Part shown: positions 34,242 to 44,865 of the stretch, one piece after another
Numbering within the stretch: the stretch's first letter is position 1
Layout: the number at the start of each line of letters is the position of its first letter
Assembly (NCBI GenBank): GCA_015680685.1
Contig: MNCI01006964.1
Location: forward strand, 231,526-295,525
Direction of reading: 5' to 3'
DNA: 64,000 nucleotides
DNA from: Gnetum montanum
Taxonomy: Eukaryota > Streptophyta > Gnetopsida > Gnetales > Gnetaceae
Notes under the pieces: model-generated
Told to the model about the DNA's origin: nothing
Database searches by the model: none
The model's input: the letters and a program-made list of their open reading frames with translations, nothing else
Made by a program: the position numbers and the translations under genes

Positions 34242-35793
34242 TGAAACACCGTAGAAATTACGAATCTGCCTCAGGCGAAGATTCACGATTCGGGCAAAGG
34301 TTCGAGATAGAAATCTAGAAGACAGAGCGGGGCAAAGAGGTGTGCAGTATCAAGTCTCCAAGTTCCTTACAGATTCCAATCTTACTGTGTTTTCTTTCTT
34401 TACGCTACATTACGCAACATAGCGTAGTGTCGCTCAGCGTAACTCTGTTTAACATAGCCCGATAGTAGAAAGTAACTTACTTTGGCAATTTTGACAAAGT
34501 TTAAAGTATTAAGACTTGTCACATATTCTGCTAAGTATTTTGTTCAAGATTGAGTTTATGCTCTGTTACGTAGAGTAGCGTAACGAGCTTCAAGAAAAGC
34601 AAAGTCAGAGTCAAAAGAAGCATAGCAGATTGATCTATTCTTTTTGCAAATTGGTCGCTTTACGCTCATTACGGTACGTAGCGTAGGCAAGCGTAAATTC
34701 ATTGTAAAGTTGACCATCTTATGCTCTATTACGCTTTGTGGCGTAAATGAGCGTAAAAACAACTTGAATAAACTATTTTCATGTTTTACTACGCTCTGCC
34801 ACGCGACGTAGCACGAACGAGCGTAATGTAGCTCACCAGACACACACCTATTATTCACATGCACAACACGCTGATGAGCGTATTGTGCGTAATCATGAAG
34901 CAGCTTTAGTAGAAGTGGTCGATAGCGTACTTTGCCACCCTCCCAAAAATATGACCTGACATGATCAATTTCAACATAAAGCTTACCAAGTCAACGGTAT
35001 TTTGAAGGTTCGAGACACGTGTCATCAGGGCCGTGCCTTCTCCACATGTTGTTGAACTTATAAATACTCCAGTTGATGAAGAAACAAGGATCGGCATCTT
35101 CAACTTTTGGCAGCATCATCTTTTAGAAGAGACAGAAGACATTTTGCTTGAGCATTGGCAGCAGGAGCGATCAGTCCTTTGGCGAAAACACAGATCTCTC
35201 CATTGGCGATCATTGGCAGTTTTGAGTAGAGACTACCCAAGGCAAAAGGAGCAGATTAGAGATCAAAAGATCATCTGGTGCGGTTTGCAAGTTTTATTGA
35301 TTAGAAACAGTTGATCGATAGACATCAGAGCTTGACCTTCCTTGCATCCCATCTCTGGCTTACGAGGTAGATCGAACTCCATTTTGTACTCCTTGTTGAA
35401 TAGTTTTCTTGTTATTTTGTGTATGCTTCACACAAGATAAGCAGAGCTTTTCCATTGGAAATTTGTATACAATATACCCAGTTTTCAAGTCAAAGTACAG
35501 ATCTTGGAATTACACATTTTTCTTAAATCCGATCCTTCTTATCATGTTGACATTGTTGTTATCTACATTGTTTTCTTCTCCTTTGGCGATTCATTGAATC
35601 AGATTGTTCCATGGAATATCTATAATATTCGTCGATTTACTGATTGAGTAAGTCCCTGTCTAATCGACAAGACCGTTCAAGGCACTGCGGATTCATTTTC
35701 TCTAGCACGACCCTCACACGGATTCGTGGTTAAGACTGTGTACATGGATTTTTGTTTGGCATTTTCCAGCTACCGACATTTTTCGTCGTTATA
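34242..35793 (+). repeat. T3 5' LTR
   Basis: TGAAACACCG start; ends GTTATA (ATTACA in the 3' copy). TATA box at 35059-35066. Contains many tacgct / agcgta words in inverted pairs (34400-34830). Confidence 0.95.
35059..35066 (+). promoter_or_regulatory. TATA box of T3 5' LTR
   Basis: tataaata; the 3' LTR copy is at 50823-50830. Confidence 0.75.
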
Positions 35794-35799
35794 GTTTTC

Positions 35800-35818
35800 T
35801 GGCACTAGAAGGAGGGCC
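35800..35818 (+). other. PBS-like block of T3
   Basis: tggcactagaaggagggcc, six bases after the LTR; begins with the TGG expected from pairing to a tRNA CCA end. Confidence 0.65.
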
Positions 35819-35920
35819 TAGGCTCAGATTCATATTTTTTACAGGTATCCCTATAAGTGATCTATACCTACGTCTCTAAAAATGTAAATGTAATACCTCT
35901 AGGGAAGTTTACGAAAAATC

Positions 35921-35960
35921 GTGTGGTGTAGATCGGTCACTGTCACAATTCCTTTGGAAT
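35921..35960 (+). promoter_or_regulatory. Conserved leader motif and hairpin, T3
   Basis: gtgtggtgtagatcggtcac then stem ATTCC (35948-35952) / GGAAT (35956-35960). The outer pair is A-T here, G-C in T2 and G-T in T1, so pairing is preserved while the bases change. Confidence 0.6.
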
Positions 35961-36046
35961 CCTACAGGGTAAAAAGCCTAATCGTGATCTTCTTTGTCCA
36001 TCGCCTTTTAGATCCAGTCGCTTATTGTTGTTAATCTATTTTATCA

Positions 36047-39000
36047 ATGGATTCTGCATACACAACCACAACTACCATGACCACTACCGATTCGGGTGCC
36101 ACATCTGTGAATTCCATCGCCGCCACCGGGCCAGCTTCTGGTGTTATAGGACCTCAGGGACCGTCGCGCCGTTCGTTAAGATTACAGGGCAAAGACCCTG
36201 TATTCACCATCATGATGCTTGAAGAATATAATTTTATTTACGTCAAGATCCAGGCAAAGCTTGCTCTTAGCTGAGCCGAGATCGAAGCGAAACAAAATTT
36301 TGAGCTGGTCCACAAAGGGGGTCAAGATTTTACCCCCACCACTTACGACATTATCCTCCTAACTGAGCATTATCATGAAATCCTGACCCAACTGGTTATG
36401 GCTAAGAGTCAGGCTATGCGATCCATGCTAGAACCTAAGAATGGGGAGGAAGAGGACGATGAATTTGCAGTCCAGTTTGAACATTCATACCACACTCTTA
36501 GTCCCCATACATACATAAATCCCCTGTTTCCTCTCGCAGGAGAAGCTGCCCACCTTAATCCAGCCATGACCGCTCAAACTTACATTCCTATCATCCCGCA
36601 GGCCACTACGTAATCATTAGTCCTGCAGGTGCAAGTACCATCCCAAAACAACATGGGGGGAGTCTCATCACCATGTGTAATTAGTATTCCGTTGGTGGTA
36701 CCTGCATCCACCGCATCCTATTACATCCCCCAAGTGCAACCTCATGCCATGCCTACAACCCACCCGGCACAAAATCCGGTGCAAACCTTTGCATTACCGC
36801 CCCCTGCAAGGCAACCCACTATTCAATCACAGCAATCCATTCAACAACCCATGGTTGGTCAGTGGATCCCGTCCATCTTACATAATCAATTCATGTTATA
36901 CGGTGCACAACCCTTAGCCGCACCCACCACGCATGTCCCACAATACCCTTACAATCTTCCTACGCACCCGGCGACAACCAATCCCTCTGCTCAGCTTAGT
37001 GGGTGGTGATTTCCATAGGCAGCTCCATCCACGGGGATAGTCCCTACTGCACCACCTGTTAGCGAAGCCATCGCCACGTTCCCATTGCCTGGTATAGCTC
37101 TTCCTGTCCAACACCTGGCTCCTCCTGCGCAGACTTCTTTGTCACCAAGTCTGGACCAAACCTTTTTACTCATTTAGACCCTTACTAAGGAAGTCAAATG
37201 CCTTAAAGCTGCTGGCTCTGATACCATACAGATCATGGATTTCTATCAGGATGATCCCATTAGTCCAGCAGTTCCTATGCTGTCGTTGCCCCCAGGGATT
37301 TCTCTACCGCATTTTACCAAATATAACAGGGAAGGTGATCCCAATGCCCACCTGGTCACCTTTAGGTCTGAATCCTTGCTGTTACAACAGTGGCCACATA
37401 CTATTATACATGTCTTTGCAATGTCTCTGGTAGGTAAGGCTTTGGATTGGTATTGAGCCCTCCCTCATTCTTCCATCTCAACCTTGGAAGAACTTCTGAC
37501 ACAATTTGTGACTTGTTTTAAGTACAATTTAAAACCAGAGGTCACATTAGAGCAACTCATGGGGGTGAAACAAGACCCACTCGGGCCAGTCCAAAAGTTT
37601 ATACAACGATGGAGCGTTACTCTGAACAAAATCTGTGAGCCTATCGTGAAAGCCCACTTGCTGGCTATCTTCAAAGGAGCGGTTAACGACTTCATCAAGT
37701 CTAAGCTGTATTACCTTGCCCGTAGCACCTTGAGTTAGGCTTTTGCCCAAACTAGGAGCATCTAGGATGCTGCAGAGGCTAGTAAAGACCCGACGTATGT
37801 AGCCTATAAAAATGCTAACAATAAGGGTAAGGACAAAGGTAAAGCCACAACAATGACGGTAGCTGCGCTGGCTGAAGGCGCTAAAAATAATAATAAGAGG
37901 GCACCTGCGGTATCCCTCGAGACTACAGCTAGTGCAACTAGCACCAGCCAGGACACACCTGCCACTGAAAAGCCCCCCAGCCAAAGCCAAACTTTGAGCA
38001 TAAAGATCGCTCAAAATATACAGCCCTGCCTGTAAAACATTCGAAACTATTGAAACAATTGTTAGGGGCTGGATACATTCAGAATAAGAATGTATCCGAA
38101 GAAGCTCTCGAGCGTCATAGGCATCATTGTGAATTGCTGAAGAACCCTTCTTTAGCCTTACCTAACGAACCACCAGTTCCGAGGTCTTTTAGGCTGGACC
38201 ATTTTTGTGACTACCACCAGTTGTGTGGTTACGACACTGATTACTACTGGGTGTTGAAAGATGACATTCAACTCATGATCGATGATGGTTCTCTGAAATT
38301 AGATGGCAGTAGTCCAACCTATCCTGAAAATCAAGCGTTCCATGTGTACAAGGACCCGTTAAATGCAAATAACGCACCATACACAATCAACGTGGTAAGT
38401 ACAGACAGTGAAGGGAAGGTACCACCTAAACAGCCCTTTGTTTTATGTGTACCTACTACTTCATCCCAGGGGGCAACCTCTTCATCGGTAGCTAGCAGCG
38501 TCCCAAGGCTACCCTTTGTTATCCAGGCATCCTCTCCAGCTTTAACCCAGCCTCGTGCTAACAGTAAAGCCACGGCCATGTCCACGCCTACCCCTAGGGC
38601 ACCTTTTATTCTTAAGGTACCAAAACCACTGGCTGCTCCTTTTACGCAGGGGCAAGCTTCTAGCCATCACCATCAATCACCATCAAATAAAAAAAGGGAA
38701 GGAGACGGATCAGTCAATGCCACCAAAAACCATACTACGCTAGGCTTCCCTAAGCCTAGGCCCTTGGCCTCTGTCCTTGCACCTATGCCTTCTAGGCAAG
38801 ACAAGGATACAGAAACATAGCCACCTCCCCTTGGAAGGAAGAAACACAACCCTCCAACTAACGCTATTCCACCTTGGGAGATCCGTCTCTTAGGGCGAAT
38901 GGAAGAAGACAGAGGGGAGAAATAACCTAGCCGAGAATAGGACCTCCTTGACGCATTTACGCAAGTCAAGTAGGCTCTGAAACAGAAGAACACAGTGTTG

Positions 39001-39819
39001 AGCCTCTATGATCTGCTTATGATAACCTAAAAAAACCGTGAGGCTATGGTTCGCATGCTGACATCCATACTAGTGGATGAAAGCTTACCAACAGAAGAGG
39101 AAGCGATACATGCTGTCATGCTTCCCCCCACCACTGAGCAATCTAAACCAACCCCTCTGACCTTTCATGATAAATCCATCAAAGATGATCAAGAGAAAGG
39201 TCAAGTAATGACAGAACCCATGTTTATCACCATCCGGGTTAGTCAGTATCAGATCCTGAGGGTGCACGTTGACGATGGCGCAGTTGCAAATATCATCCCT
39301 TATCCTATAGTGGATAAGTTGGGCCTAGTCGACCAGATTAGTCCTACAACAACATCATGCCTAAAGTCATTTAACAGGGCACAGGTGCAAGTCAAGGGGA
39401 TGGTACATATCGAATTTGTGGCGGGGGATCAATTCCCAACAAACACCACATTTCTTGTTGTCAAGGAGATGCTCGTCTTCAACCTGATCCTGGGGAGGTC
39501 CTGGCTAGCCCAACTGAGGGTAGTTTCATCACCAATACATCAAGAGATTCACCTCCCTTACACAGGGGGAGAATTTATAATACATGGTGATGAAATAACT
39601 CCTAGGACTGTCAACAACATAGAGGAGGAATGAGGTTTGGAGATCGAGATGCCCGAGAACCAAACTCATGTCCGAACTCCCGAACAAACCGAAACGAATG
39701 ATGATAGCCTAGCTTGGGCCGACCTACCATTTCAGGAAGATGGTATGGAGGAGTCAGATCACAAATCTCCCCGCCCTTACGCATCACTGAATGTAAAGGC
39801 CATCAAGAAACAATTGTGA
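36047..39819 (+). pseudogene. T3 gag-protease
   Basis: One frame from ATG 36047 to about 38000, then one frameshift, then one frame to the stop at 39817-39819; about 1,250 codons. Order: T-rich head (MDSAYTTTTTMTTT), an R-R-S-L-R-L segment, P/Q-rich region (36629-37180), capsid-like core 37235-37735 (DDPISPAVPMLSLP, FTKYN, EPIVKAHLLAIFKGAV), basic linker, zinc knuckle at 38206-38250 (CDYHQLCGYDTDYY, last Cys replaced by Tyr), and a long P/S/T linker. The protease has a DDG active-site loop (DDGAVANIIP, 39270-39300) and the ILGRSW box (about 39487). The tail after the protease is acidic and ends VKAIKKQL. Single-base stops lie at 36272, 36611, 37007, 37016, 37174, 37454, 37736 and 37763. Confidence 0.88.
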
Positions 39820-40361
39820 ATTAGCGATTGATCTGAGTGGCATTTACACACATCATCATACTTCCACTAGTTTTCTGCTTACACTTATCAAATTCAATTG
39901 ATAGTTTACTTTAATATACATACATATACTTACACTTTCTATCCATTACGCTATTTACATTCCTCATTTTACGCCATTTACGCTCCTTGACTGTTATTAG
40001 TCATATTAGCACAGTTACGCAGATATCTACATTTTTATCAATTACACTTATAGACTTACGCAAATGGCCCGCAACGGCCTTAAACTAGCAAAGGCTAGCA
40101 ACGGCAAAAAACTAGTTAATCTACTTGTATCTTACGCAAACGCTACATGACGGCCCGCAATGGCCTTAAACTAAGCAATCCCATTCCATAGTCATAATAA
40201 CGAAACTTATTCAAATTTCTTTACGCTTTGCATAAATAAAGATATAAAACAAAAAAAATAAAATAACATTTAAAAGCATACAGAAAATCCCATGATTAAT
40301 CTTGCCAACATTCATATGGCCATTATTCAATTTCACAAATAAAATCATGCATAAATAAAAA
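39820..40361 (+). repeat. Spacer of T3 with short array 1
   Basis: AT-rich 240 bases, then at 40063-40175 two clear and one weak unit of the ggcccgcaacggccttaaac type. No coding sequence. Confidence 0.7.
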
Positions 40362-43300
40362 TTATGCATCCCCCCTGGTACCGTTGTCACCTGTATCCCT
40401 TAGGTCTGCTTCTAAGCCTAAGAAATCATCCTTAAGTGGGTCATCCCTTCTAGAAGGTATTCCTTTATGAGGAATATCATCTTCATGAGGTCCTTGCTCT
40501 AACACTGGCTCCTCAAGAGGATGGTCTGCATCATTACGCTCTTCTTCTTGTACTTGCTCACCACCTTGTTCGCCTTATTCATCCACTCCTTGTACCTATA
40601 TACAATAAATACATAAGGAAAAGCCATAATAGGATAAATCAGAAAATTTAAAGTCAATAACACCCAAACTTACTCGCGATGGTCCTGCTTCTGCAGCAAA
40701 GGGGAGCTGATCTAAACTGACCCATAGGTGCTGCATAATTTCATCTTCAGTTAATTCAGATCATACACCATTCCCTAGATCAGTTCCAGCCTTCACCTTC
40801 CCTTTCTCTACACTAGTCCATCAGGGTGGTTCAGGGAAGAAGGTGGGGACTGTAGTCTCACCCCCAGGAAGAGCAATCTCTCTTTTCGGGGATGCTCTTA
40901 CTGTCACCTGCTCCTGGAACTTCTCTAAGGCTTTAGATGCACCAATGACATCGAGGAATACCCGCAAGGATTAAGCTTTGATGGCAGAATCTCGGTAGTG
41001 CTGATGATAAGCAATACTCTCTCGCTTATACAGATGCTTGTGATCTTTTTCCTTCTACCCCCACTCTTGCATACTTGTGCAAAAATCCTTCCAGTCTTGG
41101 CTTTTCTGGGCCAACAGCTCTATTTGCATCTTCTGCTCCACCAATTCCCAGCTAGTTTGCACATTGTTCCTGACTGTGGTCCAATAGCGAGCGTAGTCAA
41201 TAACAGCCGTACGCTAGTCTCCGTCACCCGTTTCGCACGCCTGTAGGAATTCACACCGCGATCTTAGGTCTCCGACCTCTTCAGTCAGAGACACCCTTTC
41301 CTTCTCTGACCTCTGCAGTCTCTTCTAGAGGTCTTCATTGACACTTCGACTCTCCCACAAGGAGCGCGTCGAGCGTAACGCACATTTACACATTTCTTCA
41401 TAAATGTTGCGTGGCAAGACCGCCCCATCTGATGAAGGCTCCACTGTGTCCAAGTCAATGGGCTCCGTAGGGTCCCATTGAGGGCGAGTTCCTGATAACA
41501 AACATTGTCAAGTGTAAATAAAGCATTACAACTGTATAATAAAATAAGCATACAGTAGCAGTAACATACCAGCCTCAGGATTGACGTGCTCGAGGTACTT
41601 GATCATATCGTTGATAATGCCTTTCATGAAGGCAAACTTGTCAGGAAATTCTCCCCATGCTTTGCCTACAACGGCAGATGTGGATGCATCCTATTCATTT
41701 GTAGCGTAATTAAGTTAAAATTTCCAGTTATTAACAAAATTCTTTAAAAAATTCTAATATGATAATTACCTCTGCCCGATGTAGTGGGGGGTGCGTTAAC
41801 ATTTTCCACCTCCTCTCTCTCTTCATGCACAAGGGTTTGTGCCTCACTTATTCTAACAACCGGGGCCTCCTTTTCCAAAACTAGGGCCCCTTCTCCACGC
41901 CGTAATACCACTGCCCCTGTTTTAGGGGTTAACCGCTCTATTTGTCTCATTGTTCATGTCACATAACACATCTAAGCAATTCAAAATACCCTGAATAAAG
42001 TTGCATAATATGATAATTGCCATGACTTTCACTACGCCTTTATGCTTACCAGGCAGAGGCTTACTCCGCTGAACTCTAACATGCATAGTTCTGTCTATGC
42101 CATCCATTGGTTCCGTAGGTGCCTCGGTTAAGCAAGGCCTTTTTCGCTGAACCGAGACATCCACTATCTCTGCCGCTAGCCGTTTTCCCCGTGACGTGTC
42201 ACCAGTGTAAGTGGGAATCACCCCACCTACACTGTCAGCGCCCCGCACTCGAGGCACCGCCAAATCCCTTGTCGTTATAGACTGAGACTCCCCAATTCCC
42301 TCCGGAGGATCCTGTCCTCGGGTAGTACCGAAAATGTGGGAAATCCAAGGTTTGGATAGCTAGTCTCCGTCTTGCTGCACCCAGACCCCATTCCTCTGGA
42401 CAACTAAAAATTCAACAAAATGCCAGAGGCAAGTTATGAAGAAGGCGAAGTGCACACTGAAATGAGACTCAAGCTTCTGGCGAAGCCTGATCATCTCAGT
42501 GCGTAACCCCTCAACGAAATAGCTTGCCCAGTCAAACTAGGTTCCTTCCTCCATAACCTTCCGCATGATACGGGCCTGTTCTATGGTAAAGAACCTCTCC
42601 TATGAGAGTGTTTTGGGGAAAGCCCGGGCCCAGAAGAGGGGATAAATAGTCTTGGCGATCTCCAGTTCAATCTTTTCACAAGGGATCCCCTTGGTCTCCT
42701 TATTGGTCCCCAGCCACTCCTCCAGCTCCTCCTGACATTTGAGGCTCCTCCTCGCTTTTTCCTCTATGGGAAGACAGTCAGAGAGGACGCAGAAGAGATC
42801 AGCAAACAGCTGAGCATCGATATCAAAATTTACACGCACGTGATGCACGCGCGTACAAAAACGTTCAGCCCTCTCGCTAAAGGAGTTAACCAGTCTTAAC
42901 ATTTTGCTGGCAGGGACATCAGGGGTCATGGCTAGAAATAAATGCATTAGCCTGGCTTCCCGCAGCTTGATGACCAACGCAACTAGGACCGCCGCGTGGC
43001 CGAGCCAACGTTGTACCTCCTTAATGTCGCCATAGCGGAAAAGGAGGGTATTCGCCTCGCGGCCGAAAATTGTAAGGGTAATCTCCTGGGATTCCCTGAC
43101 TAAACAACACAAGACACATGTCTAAGTAGCGAAAATACTATTACGCTACATTTCAAAAATAGACCAGAAACAATATAATATCTCGTAAATAACAGTAGCA
43201 ACAAAACCTTACCAGGGCCAAATGGCAAAGGAAATGGAGGAAGTTTCCTCTGCACATCCACGACGGTAAGGGGTCGGTCCAAAGTCCATTATTCATGTAA

Positions 43301-44436
43301 CCACCAAAGGTTCTGACAATTCTGGAAAGAATCAGCATAATGGGTGGGATACTCATGGATGTCAAAGGACATCTGCCCCATTACACCGGTGCGTACGTTG
43401 CTGGTGGAGGTAAACTCCTTTATCGCTGTTTCGGTCTACGTCAATGTATCACCATTGCCCACTAATCCTTTTTTGTTAATAAAAAACCTGTATCATATGA
43501 CGCATTATTATCTTACGCTTCATAAATCTAGGCATTAGAAACATATTGACAATATTGCCAGTAAAACAACTTACCCACCTGAGTAATACACTGTGCCTGG
43601 TGGGTTCTGAAAGTAAGTTGAGACATGATGGGCCATGAACAAAGTATTGTACACATGGTAACAGTTAAACCTGGCCATTTCCCAGATCCAACTTAAACGC
43701 CTCAACCCTTTGGTGCTAAGTTCGCGGTCTTGGGGAAGACCAGTATTGAAGGCCCCGTCTATTAAGAAAGCCAAGATTCCCTATGTAGAACCCACTAACA
43801 GGTGCTCCAAAATAGCGCCAGCCACATCCCCCGATATATGTGACCACACAATAACACTGTAGTTACGCAGCAAAAACTGCAAAAGCTCCAGCACATCCTT
43901 TCGGAACCATATAGCCCTCCCTTGCAACCAAGTCTAAGGGAGAGGAATGTTGGGTACGATCGGGTTTATACAGCATAAAACCCTGACTATGTCCAGGACG
44001 ATTAAGACAGGTTTCAACATAATACTGTACAAACAAAAAAATAAACTCATTATCATCTAGATTCTGATTGCATGCTTAAACTATAGAAAATTTACAAATT
44101 ACGCTCTAGCTATACAGCTGACATCGCCTAAACCCTTGTAACAGTACAAGGATTGTCCCTGACAGCAGCGATAGACGCAATACTATTGCATAAACCCTTG
44201 TTTTAACGCGAGGTCCATAGCCTAAAACTCTAATTTATGCAGAATGACGCACAAAGAATAAACACCGCAAACAAGAAGCATATCATAGAAAACAACACAA
44301 ATAAGCCAGGGATGGCCTACCGATTTAGGGGAGCGACATCCCTTACTTCAACCAAAGCCTGTGAAGCACGCTGTAGGCTCCGTTGTACTTCGTCTATCTT
44401 TGCCAATTTCACATTCTTCCCTCTTACTTTCGGCAT
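40362..44436 (-). CDS. T3 antisense multi-exon gene with FCP1/NIF-like domain
   Basis: Runs against the element, between protease and pol. Model on the minus strand: exon 1 44436-44321, exon 2 44024-43575, exon 3 43487-43213, exon 4 43099-42050, exon 5 about 41955-41770, exon 6 41690-41570, exon 7 41491-40674, exon 8 40595-40362; all donors are GT and nearly all acceptors AG. Exon 1 starts MPKVRGKNVK. Exon 2 looks like an FCP1/NIF phosphatase domain: VLIVLDIVRVLC, the WFR...LLRNYSVIVWS strand region, FLIDGAFNTG and YNTLF...NPPGTVYY, but the DD of motif IV is absent. Exon 4 is a helical unknown region. Exon 7 has LWESRS and a coiled-coil-like stretch, exon 8 is acidic. Stops in exons 2, 3, 4 and 7 show that this copy is dead. 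TATA at 44571-44580. The FCP1/NIF link is inferred by eye. Confidence 0.75.
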
Positions 44437-44570
44437 CATTATTGCAGTCTTCACACCTTCACGCCTTCCCAAATAACACGCTGCAATCTTTTGCTCTTTC
44501 TTCTTCTCTCTGTGACAGCTGAGAATTCAAGTTTGCGATAGCCAACAGCTCGTTTTCAAAAAGAACTGCC

Positions 44571-44580
44571 TACTTATATG
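44571..44580 (-). promoter_or_regulatory. TATA box of the T3 antisense gene
   Basis: Minus strand CATATAAGTA about 135 bases upstream of the antisense ATG (44436). The T5 copy of the gene has a stronger TATA box at 60951, so each gene appears to carry its own promoter. Confidence 0.5.
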
Positions 44581-44865
44581 CGAAATTAACCGACTTGATG
44601 CCCAATTAAAATGGGACTTTTCTAAATGTTGGTGTTAGCATAAGATGGAACTTGAAAATCAAGGCATTAATGCGGTGGATATCGCATGCGCCACTGTCCG
44701 AAATGACGTTAAACTACCATACCTTATCGCCTCGTAATCGGGTAGCATTAATTATAGGCTGTTCACAATATTCAAAATTTAGTTAGCTTTTCACGCTTGA
44801 CAACACCGCATCATGCTTTCTCCTAATCATTTACACATTTGGCGATTTTGCAAGACAGTTGGCAA
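44581..44865 (+). other. Second spacer of T3, with candidate splice acceptor
   Basis: Non-coding between antisense gene and pol. Holds one spacer unit (gtccgaaatgacgttaaactacc, about 44697-44719) and ends ggcgattttgcaag (44841-44854), 11 bases before the pol ATG. Confidence 0.55.

Noticed and set aside
36047-36274. Short host-like gene with T-rich head
   Set aside because: It is the N-terminus of T3 gag; the frame continues past a single-base stop into the capsid-like core.
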